64,000 bases of DNA from an uncultured Eubacteriales bacterium (GTDB lineage Bacteria; Bacillota; Clostridia; Christensenellales; CAG-917), in assembly GCA_900544575.1 (NCBI GenBank), contig UQVO01000001.1, forward strand, positions 113,827-177,826, given 5' to 3'. The stretch's first letter is position 1, and every line of letters begins with the position of its first letter. Shown in pieces: positions 8,768 through 17,126 of the stretch. The translations under genes were made by a program, and so were the position numbers. The notes under the pieces are model-generated. The model saw nothing but the letters and a program-made list of their open reading frames with translations, ran no database searches and was not told where the DNA came from.

Positions 8768-8796
8768 AAATTAGCATAAGAAAGGACGGATGTCAA
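8768..8796 (-). promoter_or_regulatory. Promoter of the DUF3842-GNAT-gph operon
   Basis: Minus strand TTGACA (8791-8796), 17 bp, extended TGC-TAATTT (-10 at 8768-8773). Only six bases separate the -10 from the ATG at 8761, which points to a leaderless transcript. Confidence 0.7.
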
Positions 8797-8847
8797 TCCT
8801 CGCGCGCCGCGCATATGCACATATCCGCACAAGGGCACGCGCTCCCG

Positions 8848-8876
8848 TTGACACGCGCGCGCGGAAGTGCTAATAT
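8848..8876 (+). promoter_or_regulatory. Promoter of the transporter-lar operon
   Basis: TTGACA (8848-8853), 17 bp, TAATAT (8871-8876) with TGC before it. Initiation is expected at about 8882-8884, immediately before the structured leader. The promoter is divergent from the DUF3842 promoter. Confidence 0.78.
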
Positions 8877-8881
8877 AGACG

Positions 8882-8981
8882 GGTCGCAGGGCGTCACGAA
8901 GGCGCCGTAAAACGCGGCGAAAACACAACTCGAATTCCTACGGAGTCACGAAGGCTTATCCCTGCGGATAAGTCTTTTTTT
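8882..8981 (+). promoter_or_regulatory. Riboswitch-like leader with terminator and competing antiterminator
   Basis: The 100-nt leader ends in an intrinsic terminator, CTTATCC (8955-8961) / GGATAAG (8966-8972), followed by seven Ts (8975-8981). CGCAGGG at the 5' end (8885-8891) is a perfect 7-bp complement of CCCTGCG (8960-8966), which overlaps the terminator stem and loop, so the two pairings exclude each other. In between, GTCACGAAGGC occurs twice (8893-8903 and 8945-8955); each copy can close as GTC-ACGAA-GGC. A further hairpin is CGCCG (8903-8907) / CGGCG (8915-8919). I do not recognise a published class; it does not show the NiCo riboswitch consensus as I know it. Confidence 0.6.
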
Positions 8982-8987
8982 GCGCCG

Positions 8988-9896
8988 ATGCTGTTTCAAA
9001 CGGAAAATCTGACGGTAACCGCTTATCTCGCCGACGGACGTCGCAAAGTCGTCGCGGGGCTTTCGCTTGCCGCGGACAAGGGCGAAAAACTCGCGATAGT
9101 CGGCGAGTCGGGCTGCGGAAAGACAATGACCGCCCTCGCCGTCGCGGGGCTTCTTCCGCGTAACTGCACGGCAACGGGAAAGGTAACGCTGGACGGCAAG
9201 GAGCTGACGACGCTGTCGGAGCGCAAACTCAACGCCCTGCGCGGGAAAGAGATTTGCCTCATTCCCCAGAGCGGGGCGGAATTTCTCAACCCCTCTCTGC
9301 GCATATCGACGCAGCTTTACGAAACTCTGAAAAAACAGGGCGTGAAACGCAGGGACCGCCTGCGCGAAGCGTGCGCCCGTCTGCGCCGCGCGGGGCTTGC
9401 GGAAGGCGAGGACATTCTCTCCCGCTATCCCTTCGAACTTTCGGGCGGACAGGCGCAGCGGGTGACGCTTGCCGCCGCCTGTTCCGAGGAGGTGCGCCTG
9501 CTGATAGCGGACGAGCCGACGAAAGGTATAGACGCCGCGACTGCGGCGGAATTTCTGGACGAACTCGACGCTCTCTTTCCGTCCGCCGCGGTCATCGTCA
9601 TCACGCACGACATTTCCGTCGCGGAACGCGCGGACAAAATCGCGGTGATGTTGGACGGCGAAGCGGTGGAATGCGGCGGCGCGTCGGACGTGCTGTCCAC
9701 CCCTCTCCACCCCTATACGCGTGCGCTCATCGCCGCGCTTCCGAAAAACGGCCTGCACGCCGACCGCGAACTACGCCCCGAAGCCGCTGGCGGCTGTCCC
9801 TACCTTTCGCGCTGTCCGCTCGCGGAAGAGGTGTGTCGGGAGCATCAGCCCCTGCGCGCTGTTGCGGACCGCGAAGTGAGGTGCTGCAAATGCTGA
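8988..9896 (+). CDS. Peptide/nickel ABC transporter ATP-binding protein (DppD/NikD-type)
   Basis: A 302-aa cytoplasmic ATPase. It has Walker A GESGCGKT (about residue 43), Q-loop LIPQSG, signature LSGGQAQR and Walker B LLIADEPT. The C-terminus holds the Cys-rich oligopeptide-transporter tail CPYLSRCPLAEEVC, which identifies the Dpp/Opp/Nik subgroup. The ATG at 8988 is only 7 nt after the leader terminator and has no good Shine-Dalgarno, so leader folding may also affect translation. It is first of eight tightly packed genes ending in larC, so nickel is the likely substrate; peptide import cannot be excluded. Confidence 0.88.
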   Translation: MLFQTENLTVTAYLADGRRKVVAGLSLAADKGEKLAIVGESGCGKTMTALAVAGLLPRNCTATGKVTLDGKELTTLSERKLNALRGKEICLIPQSGAEFLNPSLRISTQLYETLKKQGVKRRDRLREACARLRRAGLAEGEDILSRYPFELSGGQAQRVTLAAACSEEVRLLIADEPTKGIDAATAAEFLDELDALFPSAAVIVITHDISVAERADKIAVMLDGEAVECGGASDVLSTPLHPYTRALIAALPKNGLHADRELRPEAAGGCPYLSRCPLAEEVCREHQPLRAVADREVRCCKC

Positions 9897-10588
9897 CCGT
9901 CAAAAATCTGCAAAAGACGTTTCATACAGGCAAAACCGACGGTTTAACCGTGCTTTCCGACATTTCTTTCACCCTCGGCGACGGCGAAAGGCTTGCCCTT
10001 TCCGGCGCGAGCGGGGTGGGAAAAAGCACCGTTGCGAGGATACTCACGGGGCTGGAAACGCCCGACGGCGGCAACGTATTCCTGGACGGCGAGCCGCTAT
10101 GGTCGGAAGGCAGACACAGAAAATACGACCGCGAAAAGGGACGCGGAATACAGATGATATTCCAATCCCCTTACGCCTCTCTCGACCCCGTGCAGACGAT
10201 AGGCGGCGCGGTGGCGGAGGCGCTCGTGTTTTCGCATTCGGCAAAACGCGGCAGGGAAGCGAAAGAAAAGACGGAGGAACTTTTCGGGCTGGTGGGGCTG
10301 CCCTTCGGGCTTGCGAAACGGCGGCCGTTCGCGCTGTCGGGCGGACAGGCGCAGAGGGCGGCGATTGCGCGCGCTCTCGCCCTCCGTCCCTCCGTGCTCA
10401 TTGCCGACGAAGCGACGGCAATGCTGGACGTGATGACGCAGGCGAGGATTGCGGAACTGCTGGGCGAACTTTCCGCAAAGCTCGGGCTTGCGGTGATTTA
10501 CATCTCCCACGACGCGGATTTTCTGCGGCGGGCGGCGGACAGAATAACGGTTCTGGAGCACGGAACGCTCCGCGAGGAAAAGGAATGA
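9890..10588 (+). CDS. Peptide/nickel ABC transporter ATP-binding protein (DppF/NikE-type)
   Basis: A 232-aa second ATPase of the transporter. Walker A is SGASGVGKST, the signature LSGGQAQRAAIARAL and Walker B VLIADEATAML; the usual Asp-Glu-Pro is Asp-Glu-Ala here, as in some NikE/PhnL-like proteins. It is shorter than typical DppF because the C-terminal peptide-transporter tail is missing. It overlaps the previous gene by 7 bp and the next by 4 bp (ATGA), so translation is coupled. Confidence 0.88.
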   Translation: MLTVKNLQKTFHTGKTDGLTVLSDISFTLGDGERLALSGASGVGKSTVARILTGLETPDGGNVFLDGEPLWSEGRHRKYDREKGRGIQMIFQSPYASLDPVQTIGGAVAEALVFSHSAKRGREAKEKTEELFGLVGLPFGLAKRRPFALSGGQAQRAAIARALALRPSVLIADEATAMLDVMTQARIAELLGELSAKLGLAVIYISHDADFLRRAADRITVLEHGTLREEKE

Positions 10589-12216
10589 GAAAATTTTTCG
10601 GAAAGTTTGCAAAAAGGGCGGCGGTTTTTGCCGCGGCGGCGTGCGTTCTCGCGCTCTCTCTTTCGGCACTTGCCGCCTGTGACAATAAGACCGCGGACGG
10701 CGGTTTCGTCATAGGCACAACAACGGTCATCGCCTCCGCGGACAGAAGCGACTACAACTACGACCAGCTCTCCGCGGGTCTCACACAGCAGGCGTTGGTG
10801 TCCGCGGGCGCGGACGGGACTTATTCCCCCCTGCTCGCCGAATTTTCCACGGAAGACTCGAAAACGTGGGTGTTCACCGTGCGTGACGGAATGTGCTGGG
10901 ACGACGGCGTCCCCGTCACCGCGGACGACATTCTTTTCACACTCGGTTACGCCGACGAATACGACAGCGGCAACTGGCTGAGTTCAATCACGGACACAAC
11001 GGGCGCGGTGACGGAAAGCAAACTCCTGTCCGCGGACGTGTCGGCGGACGGGCGCAGCATAACTCTCGTCTTCCGCGAAGCAGACGTGCACGCCCTTTCC
11101 GACCTCACGTCCCTGCGCATTATGCCCGGACACATATATGAGGGCAAAACAACAGAAACCGCGACGCCCTCCGAAAACCGCGTCGGTTGCGGGGTTTATA
11201 TGTTCGAAAGTTTCTCGCGCGACGCGGGCACGATTACCTTCGTCCCCAACCCTTACTACCCCGCCGACGGCGAACTCGCCGCGGAGCGCATAACGGTGCG
11301 CCTGTTCGGAGGCGAAGACACGATGTATCTCGCTTTCGCAAACGGCGAGCTCGATATGCTGTGGCGCTATTCCGGCGGAGTTGACGCGACGGTTGCGGCG
11401 ACGCTTGCCGAAAACGGCAATGCGGAGATAATTCCCGTCGCGGCAGACAATCTGCCCGCGGTGCTGGCGTTCAACAACTCTTCCTCCCCGTTTGACAACC
11501 TCAACCTTCGCAAAGCCGTGACGTATGCGCTGGATTACGACCGCTTCCGCGAACTTTTCGCCTCCGAATATTCCTCGCCTTCGCAGGCGGGGTTCGTGCC
11601 GCCCACCACGCTCGGATACATATCCGACACCGAAGTGCTCTCCCGCGACCTCGAAAAAGCGCGGGAATACCTCGAAGCGGGGCTTGCGGAAACGGGGCTC
11701 GCCTCGCTTTCCTTCCGCCTTGCGGTAAATTCGGGCAACGCGACTCATATGCGCTATGCCGAACTCGTGCGCACGTCCCTTCAAGACATCGGCGTCACGG
11801 TGACGATAGACGCAATGGACGTCAACTCCTTCCGCGCCGCAACCACGAACGGATTCAGCGACGGGAACGTCACTCATCAGGCGTGCATAATCGGTTATAC
11901 CTCCAACGGAATGAAAATGATGGGAGGGCTGGGCACGATTTATATGGACGGCACGCACGCCGTTCAGGGGGTGTCGCAGGTGTTCGACGAGGAATTTTTG
12001 AGCATAGCAGACGCACTGAGTGCGGCAGGCACTCCCGAAGAATACGCCGCCGCCGCGCGCGAATGCCAGCTTTGGTACGCCGAAAATCTGCCCGCCGTCG
12101 CGCTTTATTACGACTCGCAGCTGCAAGTGGTGTCACGACGTTTCACGGGCTTCGTCACGGACGCCGATTTCGGACTTCTCAATGCCGCAACCTGGCTCTC
12201 GCTCGAACGTGCATAA
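10585..12216 (+). CDS. Extracellular solute-binding lipoprotein, family 5 (peptide/nickel)
   Basis: A 543-aa substrate-binding protein. The N-terminus has charged residues, a hydrophobic stretch and lipobox LSALAAC, so it is anchored by lipidation outside the membrane. SBP family 5 features include GTYSPLLAEFSTEDSKTW, FTVRDGMCWDDGVPVTADD and AVTYALDYDRF. It starts in a 4-bp overlap with the second ATPase. Ligand residues cannot be assigned from sequence; nickel or a nickel chelate is inferred from the downstream lar genes. Confidence 0.9.
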   Translation: MRKFFGKFAKRAAVFAAAACVLALSLSALAACDNKTADGGFVIGTTTVIASADRSDYNYDQLSAGLTQQALVSAGADGTYSPLLAEFSTEDSKTWVFTVRDGMCWDDGVPVTADDILFTLGYADEYDSGNWLSSITDTTGAVTESKLLSADVSADGRSITLVFREADVHALSDLTSLRIMPGHIYEGKTTETATPSENRVGCGVYMFESFSRDAGTITFVPNPYYPADGELAAERITVRLFGGEDTMYLAFANGELDMLWRYSGGVDATVAATLAENGNAEIIPVAADNLPAVLAFNNSSSPFDNLNLRKAVTYALDYDRFRELFASEYSSPSQAGFVPPTTLGYISDTEVLSRDLEKAREYLEAGLAETGLASLSFRLAVNSGNATHMRYAELVRTSLQDIGVTVTIDAMDVNSFRAATTNGFSDGNVTHQACIIGYTSNGMKMMGGLGTIYMDGTHAVQGVSQVFDEEFLSIADALSAAGTPEEYAAAARECQLWYAENLPAVALYYDSQLQVVSRRFTGFVTDADFGLLNAATWLSLERA

Positions 12217-12222
12217 GAAAAA

Positions 12223-13206
12223 ATGCAGAAGTATATCCGCCACATCTTAATCGCGCTCACGGCATTTGCAGCCGTGGTAGTGCTCAACTTCGCCCTGCCG
12301 CGGCTGATGCCGGGCGACCCCGTATATCTGCTCACGGGGCTGGACGCGGAAACGCTGTCGGCGGAAGTCTATGCGCGCTACTACTCGGCGCTGGGGCTGG
12401 ACCTGCCGCTCGCGCAGCAGTTCGCCGCCTACCTCGAAGACGTCTTCGGCGGAAGTCTGGGCTACTCCTACCACTACAACGCGACCGTGGCTTCCCTCAT
12501 TGCGCAACGTCTGCCCGCGACGTTGCAGACGGTGCTGCCCGCCGTCGTGCTCTCCACCCTCATAGCGCTTGCGGCGGGACTCGCGGCGGGAAGAAAAGCG
12601 CGCGGAATCGGCGACACTCTCTTTACGGGCTCGTCGGTGCTGCTGAACGCCGTCCCGACATTTATGATTGCGATGGTGCTGGTGATACTGTTCTCCTTCA
12701 CGCTGGGATGGCTGCCCTACGGCAACCTCAGTTCTCCGGGAGCGGACATCGGCACAATCGAAGGTTTTGGCGACAGAATAGTGCATTTAATCCTGCCGAT
12801 TGCGACGCTCGTGCTTGCCACCACGCCGCCGAAATATATGATGCTCCGCGCAAGCGCGGCAAAGGAAAACGACGAAAAATACGTGCTGTACGCACGCTCG
12901 CGCGGGCTGTCGCCGTCACGAATATCTTTCGTGCACGTCTTCCCCAACGCGGGTCAGTCCTTCCTCACGATGACGGGGATGAACCTCGGCGCGATGCTCG
13001 GAGGGTCGGTGGTGACGGAAACCATATTCTCAATCAACGGAATGGGGCTGCTCGTATCGCAGGCGATAACCTCGCTCGACTATCCCGTCCTGCAAGGCTG
13101 CCTTACGGTGATATCCGCTTTCATTCTCGGCGTGACGGTGGTGACGGACATCGTTCTGATGCTCGCCGACCCGAAGGTCAGGAGGCGTAGAAATGCGAGC
13201 ATATGA
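12223..13206 (+). CDS. ABC transporter permease (DppB/NikB-type)
   Basis: A 327-aa integral membrane protein with a single N-terminal TM segment, an extracytoplasmic loop carrying PRLMPGDPVYLLTG, and a core of further helices. The cytoplasmic EAA-like loop, which docks onto the ATPases, is near YARSRGLSPSRISFVHVFPN. It follows the binding protein by 6 bp and overlaps the next permease by 14 bp. Confidence 0.9.
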   Translation: MQKYIRHILIALTAFAAVVVLNFALPRLMPGDPVYLLTGLDAETLSAEVYARYYSALGLDLPLAQQFAAYLEDVFGGSLGYSYHYNATVASLIAQRLPATLQTVLPAVVLSTLIALAAGLAAGRKARGIGDTLFTGSSVLLNAVPTFMIAMVLVILFSFTLGWLPYGNLSSPGADIGTIEGFGDRIVHLILPIATLVLATTPPKYMMLRASAAKENDEKYVLYARSRGLSPSRISFVHVFPNAGQSFLTMTGMNLGAMLGGSVVTETIFSINGMGLLVSQAITSLDYPVLQGCLTVISAFILGVTVVTDIVLMLADPKVRRRRNASI

Positions 13207-14065
13207 CAAAATCGTAAGACGCTTCCTTCCGACAGTCGGGAAAAACAAGACCGCAGGCATCGCCGCACTCGCCGTGGGAGCGGCTCTGCTTGTCGTGTTC
13301 CTGCTCGCGGCGGCGGCGCCTTCCGTGTTCACGGATTACTCGCCGACGCAGGCGTTTCAGGCGTGGCAGTCCCCCTCTGCCGAGCACATCCTCGGCACGA
13401 ACGATATGGGCTACGATATATTCACGGAACTCGTGTACGCCACGCGCCAGACCCTGCTCGTCGGCATCGCGTCCGCCGCGGCGGCGCTCGTCGTCGGCAC
13501 TCTGACGGGGCTTGCGGCAAGCGCGGGCGGAATCGTGGGGGCGGCGGCAAACGGTCTGATAAACCTGTTTATGATGCTGCCGAAACTGCCCGTCATAATC
13601 GTCCTGACCGCATTCCTCGGCGGCGGCGAAACGGAAACCGTCCTCGTCATTGCGGCATTCGGCTGGGTGACCACCGCGCGCGCCGTGCGCGCAAAAGCCG
13701 TGCATCTTTCGGCGATGCCGTTTGCGGAAGCGCTGACGGCGGCGGGATACTCCCCCGCACGCATAACTTTCCGTCACATTCTGCCAAATGTCGGCGAAGT
13801 TGCCCTGACGCGCTATGTGTCCACCGTCGCAAGCAGCATAATGACGGAAGCGACGCTGAGTTTTCTGGGGCTCGGCAGCGTGACTTCCCCCACGTGGGGA
13901 ACTATGATAAACTTTGCATACAGGCGCGGCGCATTCGTGCTCGGAGCGTACGGATGGCTGCTCGCGCCCGGCGCCGCCTTAATGCTGCTGGTGCTGGCAT
14001 TCTGGTGCATATGGTATTTCGCCGAAAGCCGCTCGCAGGAAGTGAGCGGCGGCGCGACAGACTGA
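13193..14065 (+). CDS. ABC transporter permease (DppC/NikC-type)
   Basis: A 290-aa membrane protein with the N-terminal TM and HILGTNDMGYDIFTELVYATR segment characteristic of the DppC/NikC family, and an EAA loop around EALTAAGYSPARITFRHILPN. It pairs with the preceding permease to form the channel. It ends 14 bp before larE, whose ribosome site AAAAGGAGG lies in that gap, so transport and cofactor genes form one unit. Confidence 0.9.
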   Translation: MRAYDKIVRRFLPTVGKNKTAGIAALAVGAALLVVFLLAAAAPSVFTDYSPTQAFQAWQSPSAEHILGTNDMGYDIFTELVYATRQTLLVGIASAAAALVVGTLTGLAASAGGIVGAAANGLINLFMMLPKLPVIIVLTAFLGGGETETVLVIAAFGWVTTARAVRAKAVHLSAMPFAEALTAAGYSPARITFRHILPNVGEVALTRYVSTVASSIMTEATLSFLGLGSVTSPTWGTMINFAYRRGAFVLGAYGWLLAPGAALMLLVLAFWCIWYFAESRSQEVSGGATD

Positions 14066-14079
14066 AAAGGAGGCACGCA

Positions 14080-14877
14080 ATGACGACGAATTTCACATCC
14101 CCGTCGGGCACGCCATCAGTCGGCATACGCAGGACGCTTGCGGAGTTTTTCGCGGAAAACGGAAAACTCGCCGTCGCCTATTCGGGCGGCACGGACTCCG
14201 CCTATCTGCTGTATGCCGCGCGCCTGCACGGCGCGGACGTCACGGCGTATTTCGCCCGTTCGGAATTCACCCCCGAGTTCGAGGTGAAAGAAGCCGAGAA
14301 TTTTGCGCGCGAAATCAGGTGCAAATGCGTTGTGGTGGAAACAAGCGTTTTATCCGACGAAAACATTGCGGCAAACTCCGCATTACGTTGTTATCACTGC
14401 AAACGCGCTATGATGTCCGCTCTGCTCGCCGCGGCGGAAAATGACGGCTTCTCCGTGCTTGCCGACGGCACGAACGCCTCGGACGACGACGCGGAACGTC
14501 CGGGCTCGCGCGCTACTGCGGAGCTCGGCGTGCGCTCTCCCCTGCGCGAAGCGGGGCTCTCGAAAGACGACATCCGCGCGGCGGCGAAGGAGGCGGGACT
14601 TTCCGTCTGGAACAAACCGTCATACTCCTGTCTTGCCACCCGCATAGCGCAGGACACGCGGCTGACGCGTCCGCTTCTGAACAGGGTCGAACGTGCGGAA
14701 GGCGCGCTCCGCGCAATGGGCTTTTCGGATTTCCGCGTGCGCGTGCGCCCCGACGGAATAAGGGTGCAGATTGCGCCGAAAGAAGCGGATATGTCCGAGA
14801 AAAAGCGGGTGGCAATCCGCGAAGCCGTAAGGCAAATCTTCCCGTCGGAAGAAATAACGCTCGAAGAAAGAAACTGA
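14080..14877 (+). CDS. larE: LarE, ATP-dependent sacrificial sulfur transferase
   Basis: LarE adenylates pyridinium-3,5-biscarboxylate mononucleotide and replaces the carboxylates with thio groups, giving the nickel-binding pincer ligand. The 265-aa protein has the PP-loop SGGTDS (35-40; usually SGGVDS) and PSYSCLATR with Cys184 at the place of the sacrificial cysteine. An RCYHCK pair (Cys104, Cys107) is also present. The ADGTNASDDDAERPGSRA segment is the family's nucleotide region. Start 14080 is set by AAAAGGAGG. It is first of the lar genes. Confidence 0.93.
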   Translation: MTTNFTSPSGTPSVGIRRTLAEFFAENGKLAVAYSGGTDSAYLLYAARLHGADVTAYFARSEFTPEFEVKEAENFAREIRCKCVVVETSVLSDENIAANSALRCYHCKRAMMSALLAAAENDGFSVLADGTNASDDDAERPGSRATAELGVRSPLREAGLSKDDIRAAAKEAGLSVWNKPSYSCLATRIAQDTRLTRPLLNRVERAEGALRAMGFSDFRVRVRPDGIRVQIAPKEADMSEKKRVAIREAVRQIFPSEEITLEERN

Positions 14878-14914
14878 CCCGCGGCGGCACATCGGGGCGC
14901 CGCAAGGAGGAAAT

Positions 14915-15670
14915 ATGAAGGATTCCGTAAAAGAAATTCTGCTCAAAGTGCAAAACGGCGAACTCAGCGCGGACGACGCGCTGCTCGCCCTCAAAAAGCA
15001 GCCTTTCGAGGATTTGGGTTACGCTCACGTCGACTATCACCGCAAGGTGCGGCAAGGGACGGACGAGGTCGTTTACGGCAGCGGCAAAACCGCGGAACAG
15101 ATTGAGGGGATTGTCGGGAATATGCTTTCCAACGGGCTGAACAACGTGCTCGTCACGCGGCTGTCCGAAGAAAAGGCGGCGGCGCTCGGCGAAAAATTCC
15201 CCCTGGAATATCACCGCGAGGCGCGGATTGCGGTCGTTTCCCCTGTCCCGACGAAAAATCCGCGTGGCAACATTGTCGTGGTGTCCGCGGGGACAAGCGA
15301 CATTCCCGTATGCGAAGAGGCCGCCGTGACGGCAGAAACGCTGGGCAGCCGCGTGACGAGAATATACGACGTGGGTGTGTCGGGGCTGCACAGACTGCTC
15401 TCCCACCTCGACGAAATTACGCAGGCGCGCGTGATAGTCGCCGTCGCCGGGATGGAAGGCGCGCTCGCAAGCGTGGTCGCGGGGCTTGTGGACTGCCCCG
15501 TCGTGGCGGTCCCCACAAGCGTTGGCTACGGCGCGAATTTCGGCGGGCTTGCGGCGCTTCTTGCGATGCTCAATTCCTGCGCGTGCGGCGTTTCGGTCGT
15601 CAACATAGACAACGGCTTCGGCGCGGGCTATCTCGCGCACATCATAAACAATACGGGAGAAAAACAATGA
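14915..15670 (+). CDS. larB: LarB, nickel-pincer cofactor biosynthesis carboxylase/hydrolase
   Basis: LarB carboxylates nicotinic acid adenine dinucleotide and hydrolyses it to the biscarboxylate mononucleotide used by LarE. The 251-aa protein has the AIR-carboxylase-like C-terminal half: VVSAGTSDIPVCEEAAVTAE, YDVGVSGLHRLL, VAGMEGALASVVAGL and PTSVGYGANFGGLAALL. The N-terminal half carries FEDLGYAHVDYHR and EVVYGSGKTAEQI. Ribosome site AAGGAGG. It overlaps larC by 4 bp. Confidence 0.95.
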   Translation: MKDSVKEILLKVQNGELSADDALLALKKQPFEDLGYAHVDYHRKVRQGTDEVVYGSGKTAEQIEGIVGNMLSNGLNNVLVTRLSEEKAAALGEKFPLEYHREARIAVVSPVPTKNPRGNIVVVSAGTSDIPVCEEAAVTAETLGSRVTRIYDVGVSGLHRLLSHLDEITQARVIVAVAGMEGALASVVAGLVDCPVVAVPTSVGYGANFGGLAALLAMLNSCACGVSVVNIDNGFGAGYLAHIINNTGEKQ

Positions 15671-16809
15671 AAACTCTGTACGTTCAATGTGCTTCGGGCA
15701 TAGCGGGGAATATGCTTGCCGCCGCGCTTTACGAACTCGCGCCCGACCGCGCCGCGGCGGAAAAGGCTATGCGCGCCGCCCTGCCCGGAAAAGCGGAAAT
15801 GACGCTGACACCCACGGAAAGGTGCGGCGTCCTCGGCACTTACCTCTCCCTGACCGCTCCCGACGAGGGACACGTGCACCGCACGCTTGGCGACGTCTAT
15901 GCCGTCATCGACTCCGCCGCCGCCCCCGACGCGGCAAAGAACAGAGCGAAAGCGGTCTATACGCGCATCGCCCGCGCGGAAGCGCAGGTGCACGGCACGG
16001 ACGAAACGCACGTACATTTCCACGAGGTCGGTTCGCTGCCTGCGATAACGGGCGTTCTGCTCTCCTGCCTGCTGTTCAATACGCTTGCTCCCGACCGCAC
16101 GGTCTTTTCTGCCGTCAATCTCGGCGGCGGAAGCGTAAAATGCGCTCACGGCACTCTTCCCGTGCCTGCGCCCGCAGTTGCGGAGCTCGTCAAAGATATG
16201 CCCGCATACGGTTCGGATGCGGAAACCGAACTCTGCACCGTGACGGGAGCGGCCCTCGCCGCCGAACTCGCGGACGCATTCGGCAATATGCCCGTCCTCT
16301 TTGTGCGGAACACGGGGTGCGGCGCGGGCAAACGCGACCTGCCGCGCGCAAACGTCCTGCGCGCATTCGTCGGGGAAGAAGCGGAGGAAGAAACCGTTGC
16401 GCTCATATGCTGCAATCTCGACGATATGACGGGCGAAGAGATAGGATTTGCCTGCGAAAGACTGATGGCGGAGGGCGCGCTCGACGTGTGGACCGCCCCC
16501 GTACAGATGAAAAAAGGGCGGCCCGCCTACACCCTTTTCTGCCTGTGCCGCTCGCGCGACGAAGACAAATTCGTGGGTCTGGTGTTCCGCAACACCCTCA
16601 CGGCGGGCGTGCGCATACATACGGCGGAACGGCGGACGCTTGCGCGGCAAAGCGAAATCCTGACAACGCCTTACGGCGAAATGCGCTTCAAAACCTGCCG
16701 AGGATACGGCGCCGTGCGCAGAAAGGCGGAAGCGGACGACGTCGCGCGCGCCGCACTCGCGCACGACCTGCCCTTCTTCTACGTTTCCGACAACGGCGCT
16801 CCGTCCTGA
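15667..16809 (+). CDS. larC: LarC, nickel insertion protein (single uninterrupted frame)
   Basis: LarC is the CTP-dependent cyclometallase that inserts nickel into the pincer ligand. The 380-aa protein has the histidine-rich HVHFHEVGS, the GGGSVKCAHGTLPVPAPA segment, CGAGKRDLPRANVLR and NLDDMTGEEIGFACERLM of the C-terminal half. In Lactiplantibacillus plantarum the gene is split and needs a programmed frameshift; here the halves are fused in one frame. The usual N-terminal acidic residues are altered: VQCASGIAGNM replaces the common (F/L)D(C/A)xxGIxGDM. A divergent but probably functional member is the simplest reading. Confidence 0.9.
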   Translation: MKTLYVQCASGIAGNMLAAALYELAPDRAAAEKAMRAALPGKAEMTLTPTERCGVLGTYLSLTAPDEGHVHRTLGDVYAVIDSAAAPDAAKNRAKAVYTRIARAEAQVHGTDETHVHFHEVGSLPAITGVLLSCLLFNTLAPDRTVFSAVNLGGGSVKCAHGTLPVPAPAVAELVKDMPAYGSDAETELCTVTGAALAAELADAFGNMPVLFVRNTGCGAGKRDLPRANVLRAFVGEEAEEETVALICCNLDDMTGEEIGFACERLMAEGALDVWTAPVQMKKGRPAYTLFCLCRSRDEDKFVGLVFRNTLTAGVRIHTAERRTLARQSEILTTPYGEMRFKTCRGYGAVRRKAEADDVARAALAHDLPFFYVSDNGAPS

Positions 16810-16857
16810 AACCGACATCCCGACGCAATGTAACCGACGTTTTTACATACTGCTCTG

Positions 16858-16894
16858 CCGCCGCCCCGTCACTCTTGATGTCGCGGCGGTTTTT
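16858..16894 (+). terminator. Terminator of the transporter-lar operon
   Basis: CCGCCGC (16858-16864) pairs with GCGGCGG (16883-16889) across an 18-nt loop, followed by TTTTT. Confidence 0.7.
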
Positions 16895-16919
16895 CGATAT
16901 AAATTCATCGGCAATTTCA

Positions 16920-16948
16920 TTGACAAAGCCGACTCAAAACAATATAAT
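16920..16948 (+). promoter_or_regulatory. Consensus promoter of tRNA-Thr
   Basis: TTGACA (16920-16925), 17 bp, TATAAT (16943-16948), both boxes perfect. It lies about 50 bp before the tRNA. Confidence 0.85.
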
Positions 16949-16997
16949 CTAATAGCATCGTTCGGCGGAGCACGCCCGTACGCCGCAACACCGATAT

Positions 16998-17073
<76 letters not shown>

Positions 17074-17098
17074 TTCGTCGCCGCAAGGCATCGTTTGC

Positions 17099-17126
17099 AA
17101 CACCCCGCAAGTTTGCGGGGTGTTTG
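17099..17126 (+). terminator. Terminator after tRNA-Thr
   Basis: AACACCCCGCA (17099-17109) pairs with TGCGGGGTGTT (17114-17124), then T-rich sequence. The long GC-rich stem is a clear intrinsic terminator. Confidence 0.82.

Noticed and set aside
8882..8981. Known NiCo or guanidine-II riboswitch
   Set aside because: The conserved NiCo internal loops are absent as far as I recall them, and the ACGAA loops are five bases rather than the ACGR tetraloops of guanidine-II. A database search would decide.
9890..10588. Frameshifted or truncated second ATPase
   Set aside because: All ATPase motifs are present and both gene junctions are clean; only the optional C-terminal tail is missing.
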